NCBI GenBank assembly: GCA_963815045.1
Contig: CAWFET010000003.1
Coordinates: 372,001-436,000, forward strand
Source of the DNA: DASUPK01 sp963815045
GTDB taxonomy: Bacteria > Actinomycetota > Thermoleophilia > Solirubrobacterales > 70-9
Direction: 5' to 3'
DNA: 64,000 nt
This document shows, piece by piece, positions 49,437-56,208 of the stretch. A model generated the notes under the pieces. It was given only the letters and a program-made list of their open reading frames with translations. It was not told the origin of the DNA and made no database searches. A program made the position numbers and the translations under genes. How positions within the stretch are numbered: the first letter of the stretch is position 1; the number at the start of each line of letters is the position of its first letter.

Positions 49437-49509
49437 GTTACATAGTGCTTTTCCGCATCAGGAAGCGGAATTCCGACCCTTTGTGGCGGCTTTCGCCGGA
49501 TTCCACCTC

Positions 49510-49515
49510 TAAGCT
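49510..49515 (+). promoter_or_regulatory. Candidate -10 box TAAGCT
   Basis: TAAGCT ends nine bases before GTG 49525, the start of the small membrane protein gene that diverges from nuoA. Confidence 0.4.
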
Positions 49516-49524
49516 CCCGCGGCC

Positions 49525-49959
49525 GTGGCGGAAGTCCATCTCGTAGTCGGGGTCGCGCTGATCGCCGCCAATCTGGTGGCGGGGGTGTGGGGCGGGCTCG
49601 CCTGGCTCCAGAACCGGCCGACCACCACGGGCTTCTGGTACGCGCTCAGGGTCGCCCAGGTCAGCGTCATCCTGCAGGCGCTGCTCGGGCTCCTGCTGGT
49701 CTTCACGGGACATCACGCCGAGCAGCTGCACATCCTCTACGGCGTCCTGCCCCTCGTCATCTCATTGCTCGCGGAGGTGGTTCGCGCCGGCTCCGCCCAG
49801 TACGAGATCGGGGATCTCGACATCCGCTCCCTCTCCGAGGAGCGCCAGACCCAGATCGCCGTGGCGATCGTCCGCCGCGACACCGGGATCATGGCGACGG
49901 CCTGCCTGGTGATCTTCCTGATCGCGCTGCGAGCGGCCGGGACCAGCTCGGCGTTTTAG
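49525..49959 (+). CDS. Small multi-span membrane protein, unknown function
   Basis: 144 residues with four hydrophobic segments (VVGVALIAANLVAGVWGGLAWL, VAQVSVILQALLGLLLVFTG, ILYGVLPLVISLLAEVVRAG, TGIMATACLVIFLIALRAAG) and a charged loop (RSLSEERQTQIAVAIVRRD). His and Tyr residues near the second and third helices (GHHAEQLHILYG) could be ligands, but no heme motif is clear. I recognise no named family. Divergent from nuoA with a 135-base gap; a respiratory accessory role is only a guess from position. Its stop overlaps that of the convergent VOC gene. Confidence 0.65.
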   Translation: MAEVHLVVGVALIAANLVAGVWGGLAWLQNRPTTTGFWYALRVAQVSVILQALLGLLLVFTGHHAEQLHILYGVLPLVISLLAEVVRAGSAQYEIGDLDIRSLSEERQTQIAVAIVRRDTGIMATACLVIFLIALRAAGTSSAF

Positions 49960-50780
49960 CTCGCGCCGCTGGGCGGCTGGGTTAGCGTCAGCACCGCGCC
50001 CTGCGGGTCGCGGACGACGGTCTGGCGCATGGCGCCCTCCATGAGCTCGTAGGGCGGAACGAGGACCTGACCACCCGCGTCGGAGAGCTTCGACCCGGCG
50101 GCGTCGATGTCCGCGACCCAGAAGTCGACCGTCCACCGCGGGGGCCCCTCGTCGCCGTCACTCGGCGGCGCCATCACGGCTACGACGTCGCGCGGAACCG
50201 GCTGGGAAGGCTCGCCGCCGACGTATTCCGGGACGGTGAACATCGTGATCTCTCCGCCGCCCATCTCGAAGCTGCGCGTGTCCCAGCCGAAGACCTCGGA
50301 GTAGAAGCGCTTCGCGCCCTCCGGGTCGTCGGTGCTCAGCGAGCTCATCGCCCAGGCGCCCGGCTCGTTGACCACCTGCGCACCGCGACGCTCGCTCGGC
50401 TCCCAGACCGAGAACACGGCTCCGGCCGGGTCGGCGAGCACGGCCTGCCGGCCGCCGCCCGGCGAGTCGAAGGGCTCCCCGACGACCCTTCCGCCGGCGT
50501 CCGCCGCCCTCGCGGCCGCCTCGTCCGCGCTCTCGACCCAGATCAGGGTGGTCCAGACCGGCTCGGGCGGTGCCGGCGCGCCGTGCTGGGAGACGATCGC
50601 GGCCGCCTCTCGTCCGCGGAGGCGGCCGAGGAAATAGCTGCCCGGATGGCTCTCCGGCATCAGGTCCTCCGTCTCCCAGCCGAACAGCTCCGAGTAGAGG
50701 CCCGCGGCTGCCTCCGGGTCGGGGAACACCCCCGCCACCAGGCAGGGGACGCCGTGTTCGAAACCGTCGCGGTCGCTCAT
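49956..50780 (-). CDS. Two-domain VOC-family protein
   Basis: 274 residues made of two glyoxalase-fold units (residues ~8-130 and ~138-270). Each begins with a similar FPDPEAAAGLYSELFGWET or DDPEGAKRFYSEVFGWDTR and ends with a VLADPAGAVFSVWEP or VVRDPQGAVLTLTQP strand. This arrangement is typical of the CFP30B-like family of actinobacteria; the metal ligands are not all obvious and the function is unknown. ATG at 50780 has AAGGAG six bases upstream. It diverges from an HxlR-type regulator gene, which makes it the likeliest target of that regulator. Confidence 0.87.
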   Translation of the reverse strand: MSDRDGFEHGVPCLVAGVFPDPEAAAGLYSELFGWETEDLMPESHPGSYFLGRLRGREAAAIVSQHGAPAPPEPVWTTLIWVESADEAAARAADAGGRVVGEPFDSPGGGRQAVLADPAGAVFSVWEPSERRGAQVVNEPGAWAMSSLSTDDPEGAKRFYSEVFGWDTRSFEMGGGEITMFTVPEYVGGEPSQPVPRDVVAVMAPPSDGDEGPPRWTVDFWVADIDAAGSKLSDAGGQVLVPPYELMEGAMRQTVVRDPQGAVLTLTQPPSGAS

Positions 50781-50838
50781 CCCGCTCTCCTTCCTTCGCT
50801 TGCCTCGGGTCTCATAGCTCGGGATGAATGTACCAGAT

Positions 50839-50881
50839 AGTCCTAAAAACTAACCACTAAGTCCTCAATCAGTAGTAAACT
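50839..50881. promoter_or_regulatory. Regulatory region of the VOC/HxlR divergent pair with 21-bp direct repeats
   Basis: This AT-rich stretch holds two AGTCCT copies (50839..50844 and 50860..50865) exactly 21 bases, or two helical turns, apart, each within a TAGTCCT or TAAGTCCT block. TAAACT (50876..50881) ends six bases before the regulator's ATG. GGAGG at 50882..50886 is too close to the ATG for a normal ribosome-binding site. HxlR proteins bind spaced repeats, so autoregulation is likely. Confidence 0.5.
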
Positions 50882-50887
50882 GGAGGC

Positions 50888-51535
50888 ATGGCTCGCGAGA
50901 GGACGATCGAGGACGGTTGCGGGATCGCCCACTCGCAGGAGCTGCTCGGCCAGCGCTGGGCGTTGCTCGTCGTCCGGGAGCTGCTCCTCGGGTCGAAGCG
51001 CTTCACGGACCTGCGCGTCGGGATTCCCGACATCAGCCCGAACGTCCTCGGCCAGCGCCTTCGCGAGCTGGAGGAGACCGGGATCCTCCGGCGGCGGAAG
51101 CTCGCTCCGCCCGCGGCCGCCCAGGTCTACGAGCTGACGGAGTGGGGGCGGGAGCTCGAGCCCGCCGTGCTCGCGCTGGGGCGCTGGGCCAGTCGCGCGC
51201 CGTCGTTCCCGATGGGCGCAGCGATGGGCCCGGACTCGCTGGTGCTGGCCCTGAAGACGGCGTTCCAGCCGGAGAAGGCCGAGGGGCTCGAGGGCAGCTA
51301 CGAGCTGCGGCTGGGGAAGGAGGAGATCCCCTTCCGGCTCGAGATCTCCGGCAGGCGGCTCGAGGCGGCGCGGGGAGAAGTCCAGGATCCGGTCGCCACG
51401 ATCACCAGCGATCCGAACACCATCGCGGGCATCGTGTTCGGCGGGAAGCGGCTGGGGAAGGCGGTGGAGGCAGGCGAGGTGGCCATCGAGGGCAGCCGGC
51501 AGATGGTTCAGAGGCTTCTTCGCACCGTCACCTAG
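50888..51535 (+). CDS. HxlR-type winged-helix regulator with SCP2-like C-terminal domain
   Basis: 215 residues. The DNA-binding part is the HxlR fold (residues ~8-100): CGIAHSQELLGQRWALLVVRELLLGSKRFTDLR, ISPNVLGQRLRELEETGILRRRK and YELTEWGRELEPAV. Residues ~115-215 (GSYELRLGKEEIPFRLEISGRRLEA to AGEVAIEGSRQMVQRLL) resemble a sterol-carrier-like ligand-binding domain, a known partner of this fold in actinobacteria. Cys11 may sense redox or electrophiles, as in some HxlR proteins. ATG at 50888. It probably controls the divergent VOC gene and itself. Confidence 0.87.
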   Translation: MARERTIEDGCGIAHSQELLGQRWALLVVRELLLGSKRFTDLRVGIPDISPNVLGQRLRELEETGILRRRKLAPPAAAQVYELTEWGRELEPAVLALGRWASRAPSFPMGAAMGPDSLVLALKTAFQPEKAEGLEGSYELRLGKEEIPFRLEISGRRLEAARGEVQDPVATITSDPNTIAGIVFGGKRLGKAVEAGEVAIEGSRQMVQRLLRTVT

Positions 51536-51543
51536 CGGCCGGG

Positions 51544-51585
51544 CGCGTTCCTTTCGCTCAGCGGAAAGAAGTCGCCCGGAACGCG
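51544..51585. terminator. Bidirectional hairpin terminator
   Basis: CGCGTTCC (51544..51551) pairs with GGAACGCG (51578..51585), with a smaller CTTTC/GAAAG stem inside. It lies between the converging regulator and repeat-protein genes and touches the latter's stop. No T tract follows, as is usual in high-GC actinobacteria. Confidence 0.55.
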
Positions 51586-51586
51586 G

Positions 51587-52774
51587 CTAGTGCTTCTTCT
51601 TGCCCTTGAGCTTGAGCTTCTTCGACTGCGTGGCGGCGGTTCCGCCGTCGGGGGTGAAGGTGACCTTCGCCTTGGCCTTCAGCTTGGCCTTGCTGTTCAG
51701 CTTGCTGTTGCCGAGCTTCGTCAGCTTCAGCTTCACGGTGATCGTGGGGCCGTTCCCCGTCGCGCTCGAGTTCTTCAGCAGCAGCTTGCTCTTCTTCTTC
51801 TTTTTCGCTGCCGATGCCTTGGACGAAGCGCCGGCATCGGTCACTTTGACCGTGCCCGGGCTCTGCACGGTGACGATCAGCTTCTTCCCCTTGACCTTGA
51901 CGCTGAAGGCGTTGGGAGCATCGAGGACCGGGCCGCAGGGAGCGTTGGCCCCGGTGATGAAGCTCTGGTTCACGTTCGAGCCGTCGAGGTTGGCGCGGCC
52001 GATCGTGTCGGGGGCGCTGTCCGTGCCGAAGTTCGCCCAGTAGATCTTTCCGTTGAAGACGGCGACCCCGCACGGCAGGTTGGCGCCCGTGATGAACGCG
52101 TTGTTGACGCTCCCCGGATTCCCGTCCAGGTTCGCGCGCCCGATCGTCGTCGCGGGTGAGTTCTCGTTGGCCCAGTAGATGTAGGAGCCGCTGACGGTGA
52201 GCCCACATGGACCATCGGGCCCCGGGAGCCAGTTCGGGTCGGGGTTTGTGCCGTCGAGGTTGGCGCGGCCGATGAAGTTGTTGTGGCCCCAGTAGAGGTA
52301 GGAGCTGTCGACGGTCACCCCGCACGGGTAGCCGCCGGGGGACGGGATGAAGCTGGGGTTGGCCCCAGTGCCGTCGAGGTTTGCGCGCCCGATCGTCGCG
52401 TTGTTGGAGTAGTAGATGAAGGAGCTGTTGACCGCGATCCCGCACGGAGCGTCCACACCGGTGATGAAGCCCGGATTGACGCCGGTGCCGTCGACGTTGG
52501 ACCGGCCGATGGTTTCGCTCCCAGGTGATCCGGTCTGGTTCGTCCAGAACAGGTTCGTGTCGTTGACGGCCAGCAGGCACGGCCCATTTCCCGGGTTGGT
52601 GATGAAGCCCTGATTGACGCCCGTCCCGTCGGTGTTCGCCTTGCCGATCGTCGAGTCGCCCTGGTTCGTCCAGTAGACGTACGCATCGGCCCGCGAGGCG
52701 AGCACGAGAAGGGCCAGGACGAATACCGCGAGGAGCGGGCCAACGCGCATCCAGCGCGTTTCGGACGACGCCAT
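51587..52774 (-). CDS. Secreted YWTD-like repeat (beta-propeller) protein with Lys-rich C-terminal module
   Basis: 395 residues. A signal peptide (residues ~9-32) is followed by six copies of a ~43-residue repeat of the form YWTNxxxTIGRANLDGTGVNxxFITGxxxPCGIAV, each with a single Cys in PCG or PCL. This resembles low-density-lipoprotein-receptor YWTD propeller blades, so a six-bladed propeller is likely. After residue ~280 comes a basic tail (SAAKKKKKSKLLLKN; SKLNSKAKLKAKAKVTF; KKLKLKGKKKH) of beta-strand type. The role may be carbohydrate or protein binding at the cell surface. ATG at 52774 lies six bases after TAGGGT. Confidence 0.78.
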   Translation of the reverse strand: MASSETRWMRVGPLLAVFVLALLVLASRADAYVYWTNQGDSTIGKANTDGTGVNQGFITNPGNGPCLLAVNDTNLFWTNQTGSPGSETIGRSNVDGTGVNPGFITGVDAPCGIAVNSSFIYYSNNATIGRANLDGTGANPSFIPSPGGYPCGVTVDSSYLYWGHNNFIGRANLDGTNPDPNWLPGPDGPCGLTVSGSYIYWANENSPATTIGRANLDGNPGSVNNAFITGANLPCGVAVFNGKIYWANFGTDSAPDTIGRANLDGSNVNQSFITGANAPCGPVLDAPNAFSVKVKGKKLIVTVQSPGTVKVTDAGASSKASAAKKKKKSKLLLKNSSATGNGPTITVKLKLTKLGNSKLNSKAKLKAKAKVTFTPDGGTAATQSKKLKLKGKKKH

Positions 52775-52780
52775 GGGGCG

Positions 52781-52786
52781 ACCCTA
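52781..52786 (-). promoter_or_regulatory. Candidate -10 box TAGGGT for the repeat protein
   Basis: TAGGGT on the minus strand ends six bases before ATG 52774 and lies between this gene and the flavin reductase stop upstream. Confidence 0.42.
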
Positions 52787-52794
52787 CCAACCGC

Positions 52795-53277
52795 TCAGGA
52801 TTCCGCCAGCAAATCGCGGTAATCCCCGCGGTGAAAGAGCAGCGGGTGGCCCTCGCGCGATTCGGCCGCGAGCACGTTGCCGGTCAGGATCAGGTGGTCG
52901 CCGCCGTCGATCAGGTCGCGGAGCTCGCAGGCGACCCACATCAGGGCGCCCTGAAGGTGCGGCAGCTCGTCGCTCTCCGACCATTCGACCGATTGCCACT
53001 TCTCGGCCTCGGCGCCCTTGCCCGCGAAGCGGCGCGCCAGCTCCTCCTGGCCCGCGGCGAGCGCGTTGACGCCGAAGCGCCCCTGCGCCCGGACGGAGGT
53101 GAGCGTGCGTGAGCCGCGGTCGAGGCAGGCGAGCATCATCGGCGGGTCGAGCGAGAGCGAGGTCACGGCGTTCGCGGTGGCGCCCGATGGACCGTTCTCC
53201 CCGATCGCCGTGACCACGGTCACCCCGGTCGCGTAGGCGGCGAGCGCGGCACGGAACTCATCCGGGGTGACGGGCAT
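52795..53277 (-). CDS. Flavin reductase domain protein
   Basis: 160 residues of the split-barrel flavin reductase fold: FRAALAAYATGVTVVTA, GATANAVTSLSLDPPMMLACLDRGSRTL, RFGVNALAAGQEELARRFAGKG, ALMWVACELRDLIDGGDHLILTGNVLAA and LLFHRGDYRDL. Such enzymes use NAD(P)H to reduce FMN or FAD for a partner monooxygenase, and relatives bind F420 or heme. No monooxygenase lies next to it. ATG at 53277, six bases after TAGCGT. It diverges from the cytochrome c gene with a 42-base gap. Confidence 0.9.
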   Translation of the reverse strand: MPVTPDEFRAALAAYATGVTVVTAIGENGPSGATANAVTSLSLDPPMMLACLDRGSRTLTSVRAQGRFGVNALAAGQEELARRFAGKGAEAEKWQSVEWSESDELPHLQGALMWVACELRDLIDGGDHLILTGNVLAAESREGHPLLFHRGDYRDLLAES

Positions 53278-53283
53278 GGCTGA

Positions 53284-53311
53284 ACGCTACGTGAGGGCGC
53301 TCGCATATGAT
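53284..53311. promoter_or_regulatory. Back-to-back leaderless promoters of flavin reductase and cytochrome c
   Basis: TAGCGT (53289..53284, minus strand) ends six bases before the reductase ATG; TATGAT (53306..53311, plus strand) ends eight bases before the cytochrome GTG. No ribosome-binding site lies in either gap. Confidence 0.48.
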
Positions 53312-53319
53312 CCCGCCGC

Positions 53320-53721
53320 GTGCGAGGGGCATTTCTACTGATCGCAGTCGCGGTGCTCGCGACGGCCGCCGGATGTGGGACGCAGGGCGTCTCGGTTCCG
53401 GCAAGCGACCCGACCCATCAGGGCGCGGAGATCTTCGCCCAGCGCTGCTCGGGCTGTCACACGCTGACCCCCGCCGGGACTGAGGGGACCGCCAACCGCT
53501 CGGAGCGCGTCCAGGGCCCGAACCTCGACCAGCGCCAGGAGACGATGGCCGACGTCATCTACGCGATCCGCAACGGCGGCTTCTCCGGGGCGATCATGCC
53601 CCAGAACATCGTCGTCGGCGCCGACGCGCTGAAGGTCGCCGCCTTCGTCGCCAAGTACGCCGGGCAGGACGTCACGAACTCGCCTCGGCCGGCGTCGACG
53701 ACCACCACGGCCGCTCCGTAG
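53320..53721 (+). CDS. Lipoprotein cytochrome c, class I
   Basis: 133 residues. The signal ends in a lipobox with Cys19 (ATAAGC), so the protein is probably lipid-anchored outside the membrane. Heme c is bound at CSGCH (Cys43, Cys46, His47), and Met93 in GAIMPQN is the likely sixth ligand. The length between the sites and the C-terminal helix (ADALKVAAFVAKYAGQDV) are those of small single-heme cytochromes related to cytochrome c6/c551. The tail is Thr/Ser/Pro-rich. GTG at 53320. It would carry electrons to a terminal oxidase or other acceptor. Confidence 0.92.
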   Translation: MRGAFLLIAVAVLATAAGCGTQGVSVPASDPTHQGAEIFAQRCSGCHTLTPAGTEGTANRSERVQGPNLDQRQETMADVIYAIRNGGFSGAIMPQNIVVGADALKVAAFVAKYAGQDVTNSPRPASTTTTAAP

Positions 53722-53740
53722 CGGCTCGCGGGGCGGAGCC

Positions 53741-55021
53741 ACGCTCGACCTCAAGCAGATCCGCAGCGACCCCGAGCCGGCGCGCCAGGCTCTGGCGCGG
53801 CGGGGTGCGGCCGATCAGCTCGACGAGCTGCTCGCCGCCGACGAGCGGCGACGTGAGCTGAACACGCGAATCGACCAGGTCCGCGCCGAGCAGAACAAGC
53901 TCTCCGGCCAGATCCAGGAGGCCGCGAAGGGCGGCAACACGGACGACCCGGAGTTCGTGAAGCTCCGCGACGCCTCGAGCGCGCTCAAGTCCGAGCTCAA
54001 GGAGCTCGAGCCGCAGCTGGCGGACCTGAGCGAGAAGCGCGACGAGCTGCTCACCACCCTGCCGAACATCCCCGAGCCCGAAGCGCCGGACGGGGAGACG
54101 GAGGAAGACAACGTCACGCTGCGGGAGGTGGGGGACCCGCCCCAGTTCGGCTTCGAGCCGCTCGATCACCTCGACCTGGCGCAGCGTCACGGCTGGATCG
54201 AGATGGAGGCTGCAGCCGAGACCTCAGGGTCACGCTTCGCCTACCTGCTCGGCGACCTGGCGATGCTCGAGTTCTCCCTGGTCCGCTTCGCCATGGAGCG
54301 GGTTCGCGCAGAGGGCTTCGAGCCCACCATTCCGCCGGTGCTCGTCCGGGAGCAGGCGCTCTATGGCACCGGCTACTTCCCCGGCGAGCGGGAGATGATC
54401 TACGAGGTCCCGCGAGACGAGCTCTTCCTGGTGGGCACCTCGGAGGTCTCGCTCGCCGCGCTGCACGCCGACCAGATCATGGACGCCGGCGACCTGCCGA
54501 AGCGCTACGCCGGCTTCTCAACATGCTTTCGCCGCGAGGCGGGAGCCGCGGGCAGGGACACGCGCGGGATCTTCCGTGTCCATCAATTCGACAAGGTCGA
54601 GATGTTCAGCTTCGTGGAGCCGGATGCGAGCGCCGAGGAGCACGAGCGGATCCTCGCGATCCAGGAGGGGATCCTCACCGCGCTCGAGATTCCCTACCGC
54701 GTGGTCGACGTCGCCGTCGGCGATCTCGGCGCCCCGGCGGCCCGCAAGTTCGATTGCGAGGGCTGGATCCCGAGTCAGGAACGCTTCCGTGAGGTGACAA
54801 GCTGCTCAAACACCACCGACTACCAGGCAAGACGCCTGTCGGCGCGGTACCGTCCCGCGCAAGGAGAATCCCCGGAACCCGTGCACACCCTGAACGGAAC
54901 TGCGGTAGCTGTCGGACGGACCCTGATCGCGCTGTTGGAGAATGGACAGAAGGAGGACGGGAGCGTGGAACTACCGGCTTCTTTGCAGGAATTTGGCTCT
55001 CCACAGAGGATTCCCACATAG
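53741..55021 (+). CDS. serS: Seryl-tRNA synthetase, no conventional start codon
   Basis: About 426 residues, the normal SerS length, if read from ACG at 53741. The N-terminal arm is present: LDLKQIRSDPEPARQALARR, then the antiparallel coiled coil (RRRELNTRIDQVRAEQNKLS; SALKSELKELEPQLADLSEK). Class II motifs follow: VSLAALHADQIM region, motif 2 FSTCFRREAGAAGRDTRGIFRVHQFDKVEMF and motif 3 NGTAVAVGRTLIALLENGQ, with tRNA/serine site TSCSNTTDYQARR. The first ATG, GTG or TTG in frame is GTG 53957, in the middle of the coiled coil, which would remove about 72 residues of the tRNA arm. ACG stands where other SerS have Met. A GGAG lies close upstream. Confidence 0.85.
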   Translation, partial: TLDLKQIRSDPEPARQALARRGAADQLDELLAADERRRELNTRIDQVRAEQNKLSGQIQEAAKGGNTDDPEFVKLRDASSALKSELKELEPQLADLSEKRDELLTTLPNIPEPEAPDGETEEDNVTLREVGDPPQFGFEPLDHLDLAQRHGWIEMEAAAETSGSRFAYLLGDLAMLEFSLVRFAMERVRAEGFEPTIPPVLVREQALYGTGYFPGEREMIYEVPRDELFLVGTSEVSLAALHADQIMDAGDLPKRYAGFSTCFRREAGAAGRDTRGIFRVHQFDKVEMFSFVEPDASAEEHERILAIQEGILTALEIPYRVVDVAVGDLGAPAARKFDCEGWIPSQERFREVTSCSNTTDYQARRLSARYRPAQGESPEPVHTLNGTAVAVGRTLIALLENGQKEDGSVELPASLQEFGSPQRIPT

Positions 55022-55663
55022 ATGAGCCCCTCGACTCCCAAGCGAGTAGTTCTCTGCGACGACCACGAGATCGTTCGCGAGGCGATCAAGGCAAGGATGG
55101 CCGCCGTCGAAGGCGTCGAGATAGTCGGCGAGGCGGAGACCGGCGAGGAGGTCGTCGACGTCGTCAAGGACCTCGAGCCCGACGTCTGCATCGTCGACGT
55201 CGAGCTGCCCGGCAAGGACGGCATCGACGCGACCAAGGACATCCTCAAGGTCCGGCCCGAGACCCGGGTCATCATCTTCACCGCCCACGCCCAGCCCGAC
55301 CTGCTGACCCTGGCGCTCCGCGCCGGGGCCTCCGGCTACGTGCTCAAGTCCGCGCCGAGCGAGGACATCGCCCGCGCGATCGAGGTGGTCGCCGGCGGCG
55401 GCACCTTCGTCGGCACGGAGCTCGGCCAGGGCGCGGGTGAGGTCGAGAAGCTGCTCGAGCTGACCCCCCGCGAGCGCGAGATCCTGGAATTGCTCGCGGA
55501 GGGCCTGCGCGTCAAGCAGATCGCCGACCGGCTCTCACTGAGCCCCGCCACGGTCCACACCCACGTCCGCAACGCGATCGCGCGGATGGAGGTCGATACG
55601 CGGACCGAGGCCGTTGCTCTGGCGGTGCGGTTCAGCTACCTGGGCGCCGGCGGCAAGGTCTGA
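55022..55663 (+). CDS. NarL/FixJ-family response regulator
   Basis: 213 residues. The receiver domain (residues 1-125) has acidic Asp13-Asp14, phosphoacceptor Asp59 (VCIVDVELPGKDG) and the conserved Lys in GYVLKSAPSEDI. The output domain is a LuxR-type helix-turn-helix, LTPREREILELLAEGLRVKQIADRLSLSPATVHTHVRNAIARM. It binds DNA as a dimer when phosphorylated. The ATG follows the serS stop with no gap, so it is probably cotranscribed with serS. No histidine kinase is adjacent. The kinase at 8291 has its own receiver and is far away. Confidence 0.93.
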   Translation: MSPSTPKRVVLCDDHEIVREAIKARMAAVEGVEIVGEAETGEEVVDVVKDLEPDVCIVDVELPGKDGIDATKDILKVRPETRVIIFTAHAQPDLLTLALRAGASGYVLKSAPSEDIARAIEVVAGGGTFVGTELGQGAGEVEKLLELTPREREILELLAEGLRVKQIADRLSLSPATVHTHVRNAIARMEVDTRTEAVALAVRFSYLGAGGKV

Positions 55664-55674
55664 ACACGAACACC

Positions 55675-55710
55675 AAGGGGTCAGACCCCTTAACAAAGGG
55701 GTCAGACCCC
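55675..55710. repeat. Two copies of a palindromic repeat, GGGGTCAGACCCC
   Basis: AAGGGGTCAGACCCCTT (55675..55691) and AAAGGGGTCAGACCCC (55695..55710) are near-perfect palindromes exactly 21 bases apart, between the converging regulator and msrB genes. This GGGGTCAGACCCC unit resembles short palindromes that I recall being spread widely through bacterial genomes, like REP elements. The pair can also act as a bidirectional terminator. Confidence 0.7.
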
Positions 55711-55717
55711 GGGGTTA

Positions 55718-56116
55718 CTACTCCTCGGGCTTGAACTCGAGGGCGCAGCCGTTGATGCAGTAGCGCTGCCCGGTCGTGTCCTGCGGGCCGTCGTCGAAGA
55801 CGTGGCCCAGGTGGGCGTCACAGCGTGAACAGAGCACCTCGGTTCGCTTCATGAAGAGGCTGTTGTCGGCCTCGGTCTCCACGTTCTCATCGCCCATCGG
55901 CCGATCGAAGCTCGGCCAGCCGGTGCCGGAGTCGAACTTGTTCTGGGAGTCGAACAGGGGCTGCCCACAGGCCACGCAGACGAACTGCCCGGGGTCCTTG
56001 ACGTCGTTGAGCTCGCTCGTGAACGGCGCCTCGGTGCCCTTCTTGCGGACGACCTCGTACTGCTCGGGCGTCAGCTCCTCGCGCCACTCCTGCTCGCTCT
56101 TCTTGACCTTCTCCAA
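55718..56116 (-). CDS. msrB: Peptide-methionine (R)-S-oxide reductase
   Basis: 132 residues. MsrB reduces methionine-R-sulfoxide in oxidised proteins. The structural zinc is held by Cys47, Cys50, Cys96 and Cys99 (VCVACG, LCSRCD); GTGWPSF (residues 64-70), HLGHVFDDGP (102-111) and the catalytic Cys120 in RYCINGCALEF are present. The extra Cys124 could be the resolving cysteine, as the usual RYCxNS serine is a glycine here. TTG at 56116 follows a weak GAGG; no better start is visible. Repair of oxidised methionine fits an aerobic cell. Confidence 0.93.
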   Translation of the reverse strand: MEKVKKSEQEWREELTPEQYEVVRKKGTEAPFTSELNDVKDPGQFVCVACGQPLFDSQNKFDSGTGWPSFDRPMGDENVETEADNSLFMKRTEVLCSRCDAHLGHVFDDGPQDTTGQRYCINGCALEFKPEE

Positions 56117-56196
56117 GTTCTCTTACCTCGCTTCCTTGGGGTATCGACCAGCTTAAACCGGTCGAATATCAGTCCTCCGGCGGCGCCTGTCGTTAC

Positions 56197-56202
56197 TAGT
56201 CT
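56197..56202 (+). promoter_or_regulatory. Candidate -10 box TAGTCT
   Basis: TAGTCT ends six bases before GTG 56209 of the thioesterase-like gene, with no Shine-Dalgarno between them. Confidence 0.45.
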
Positions 56203-56208
56203 GCGCGC

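Noticed and set aside
49438..49731. Minus-strand frame in the gap upstream of nuoA
   Set aside because: It is antisense of the small membrane protein gene, and its last part covers the palindromes; no coding signal.
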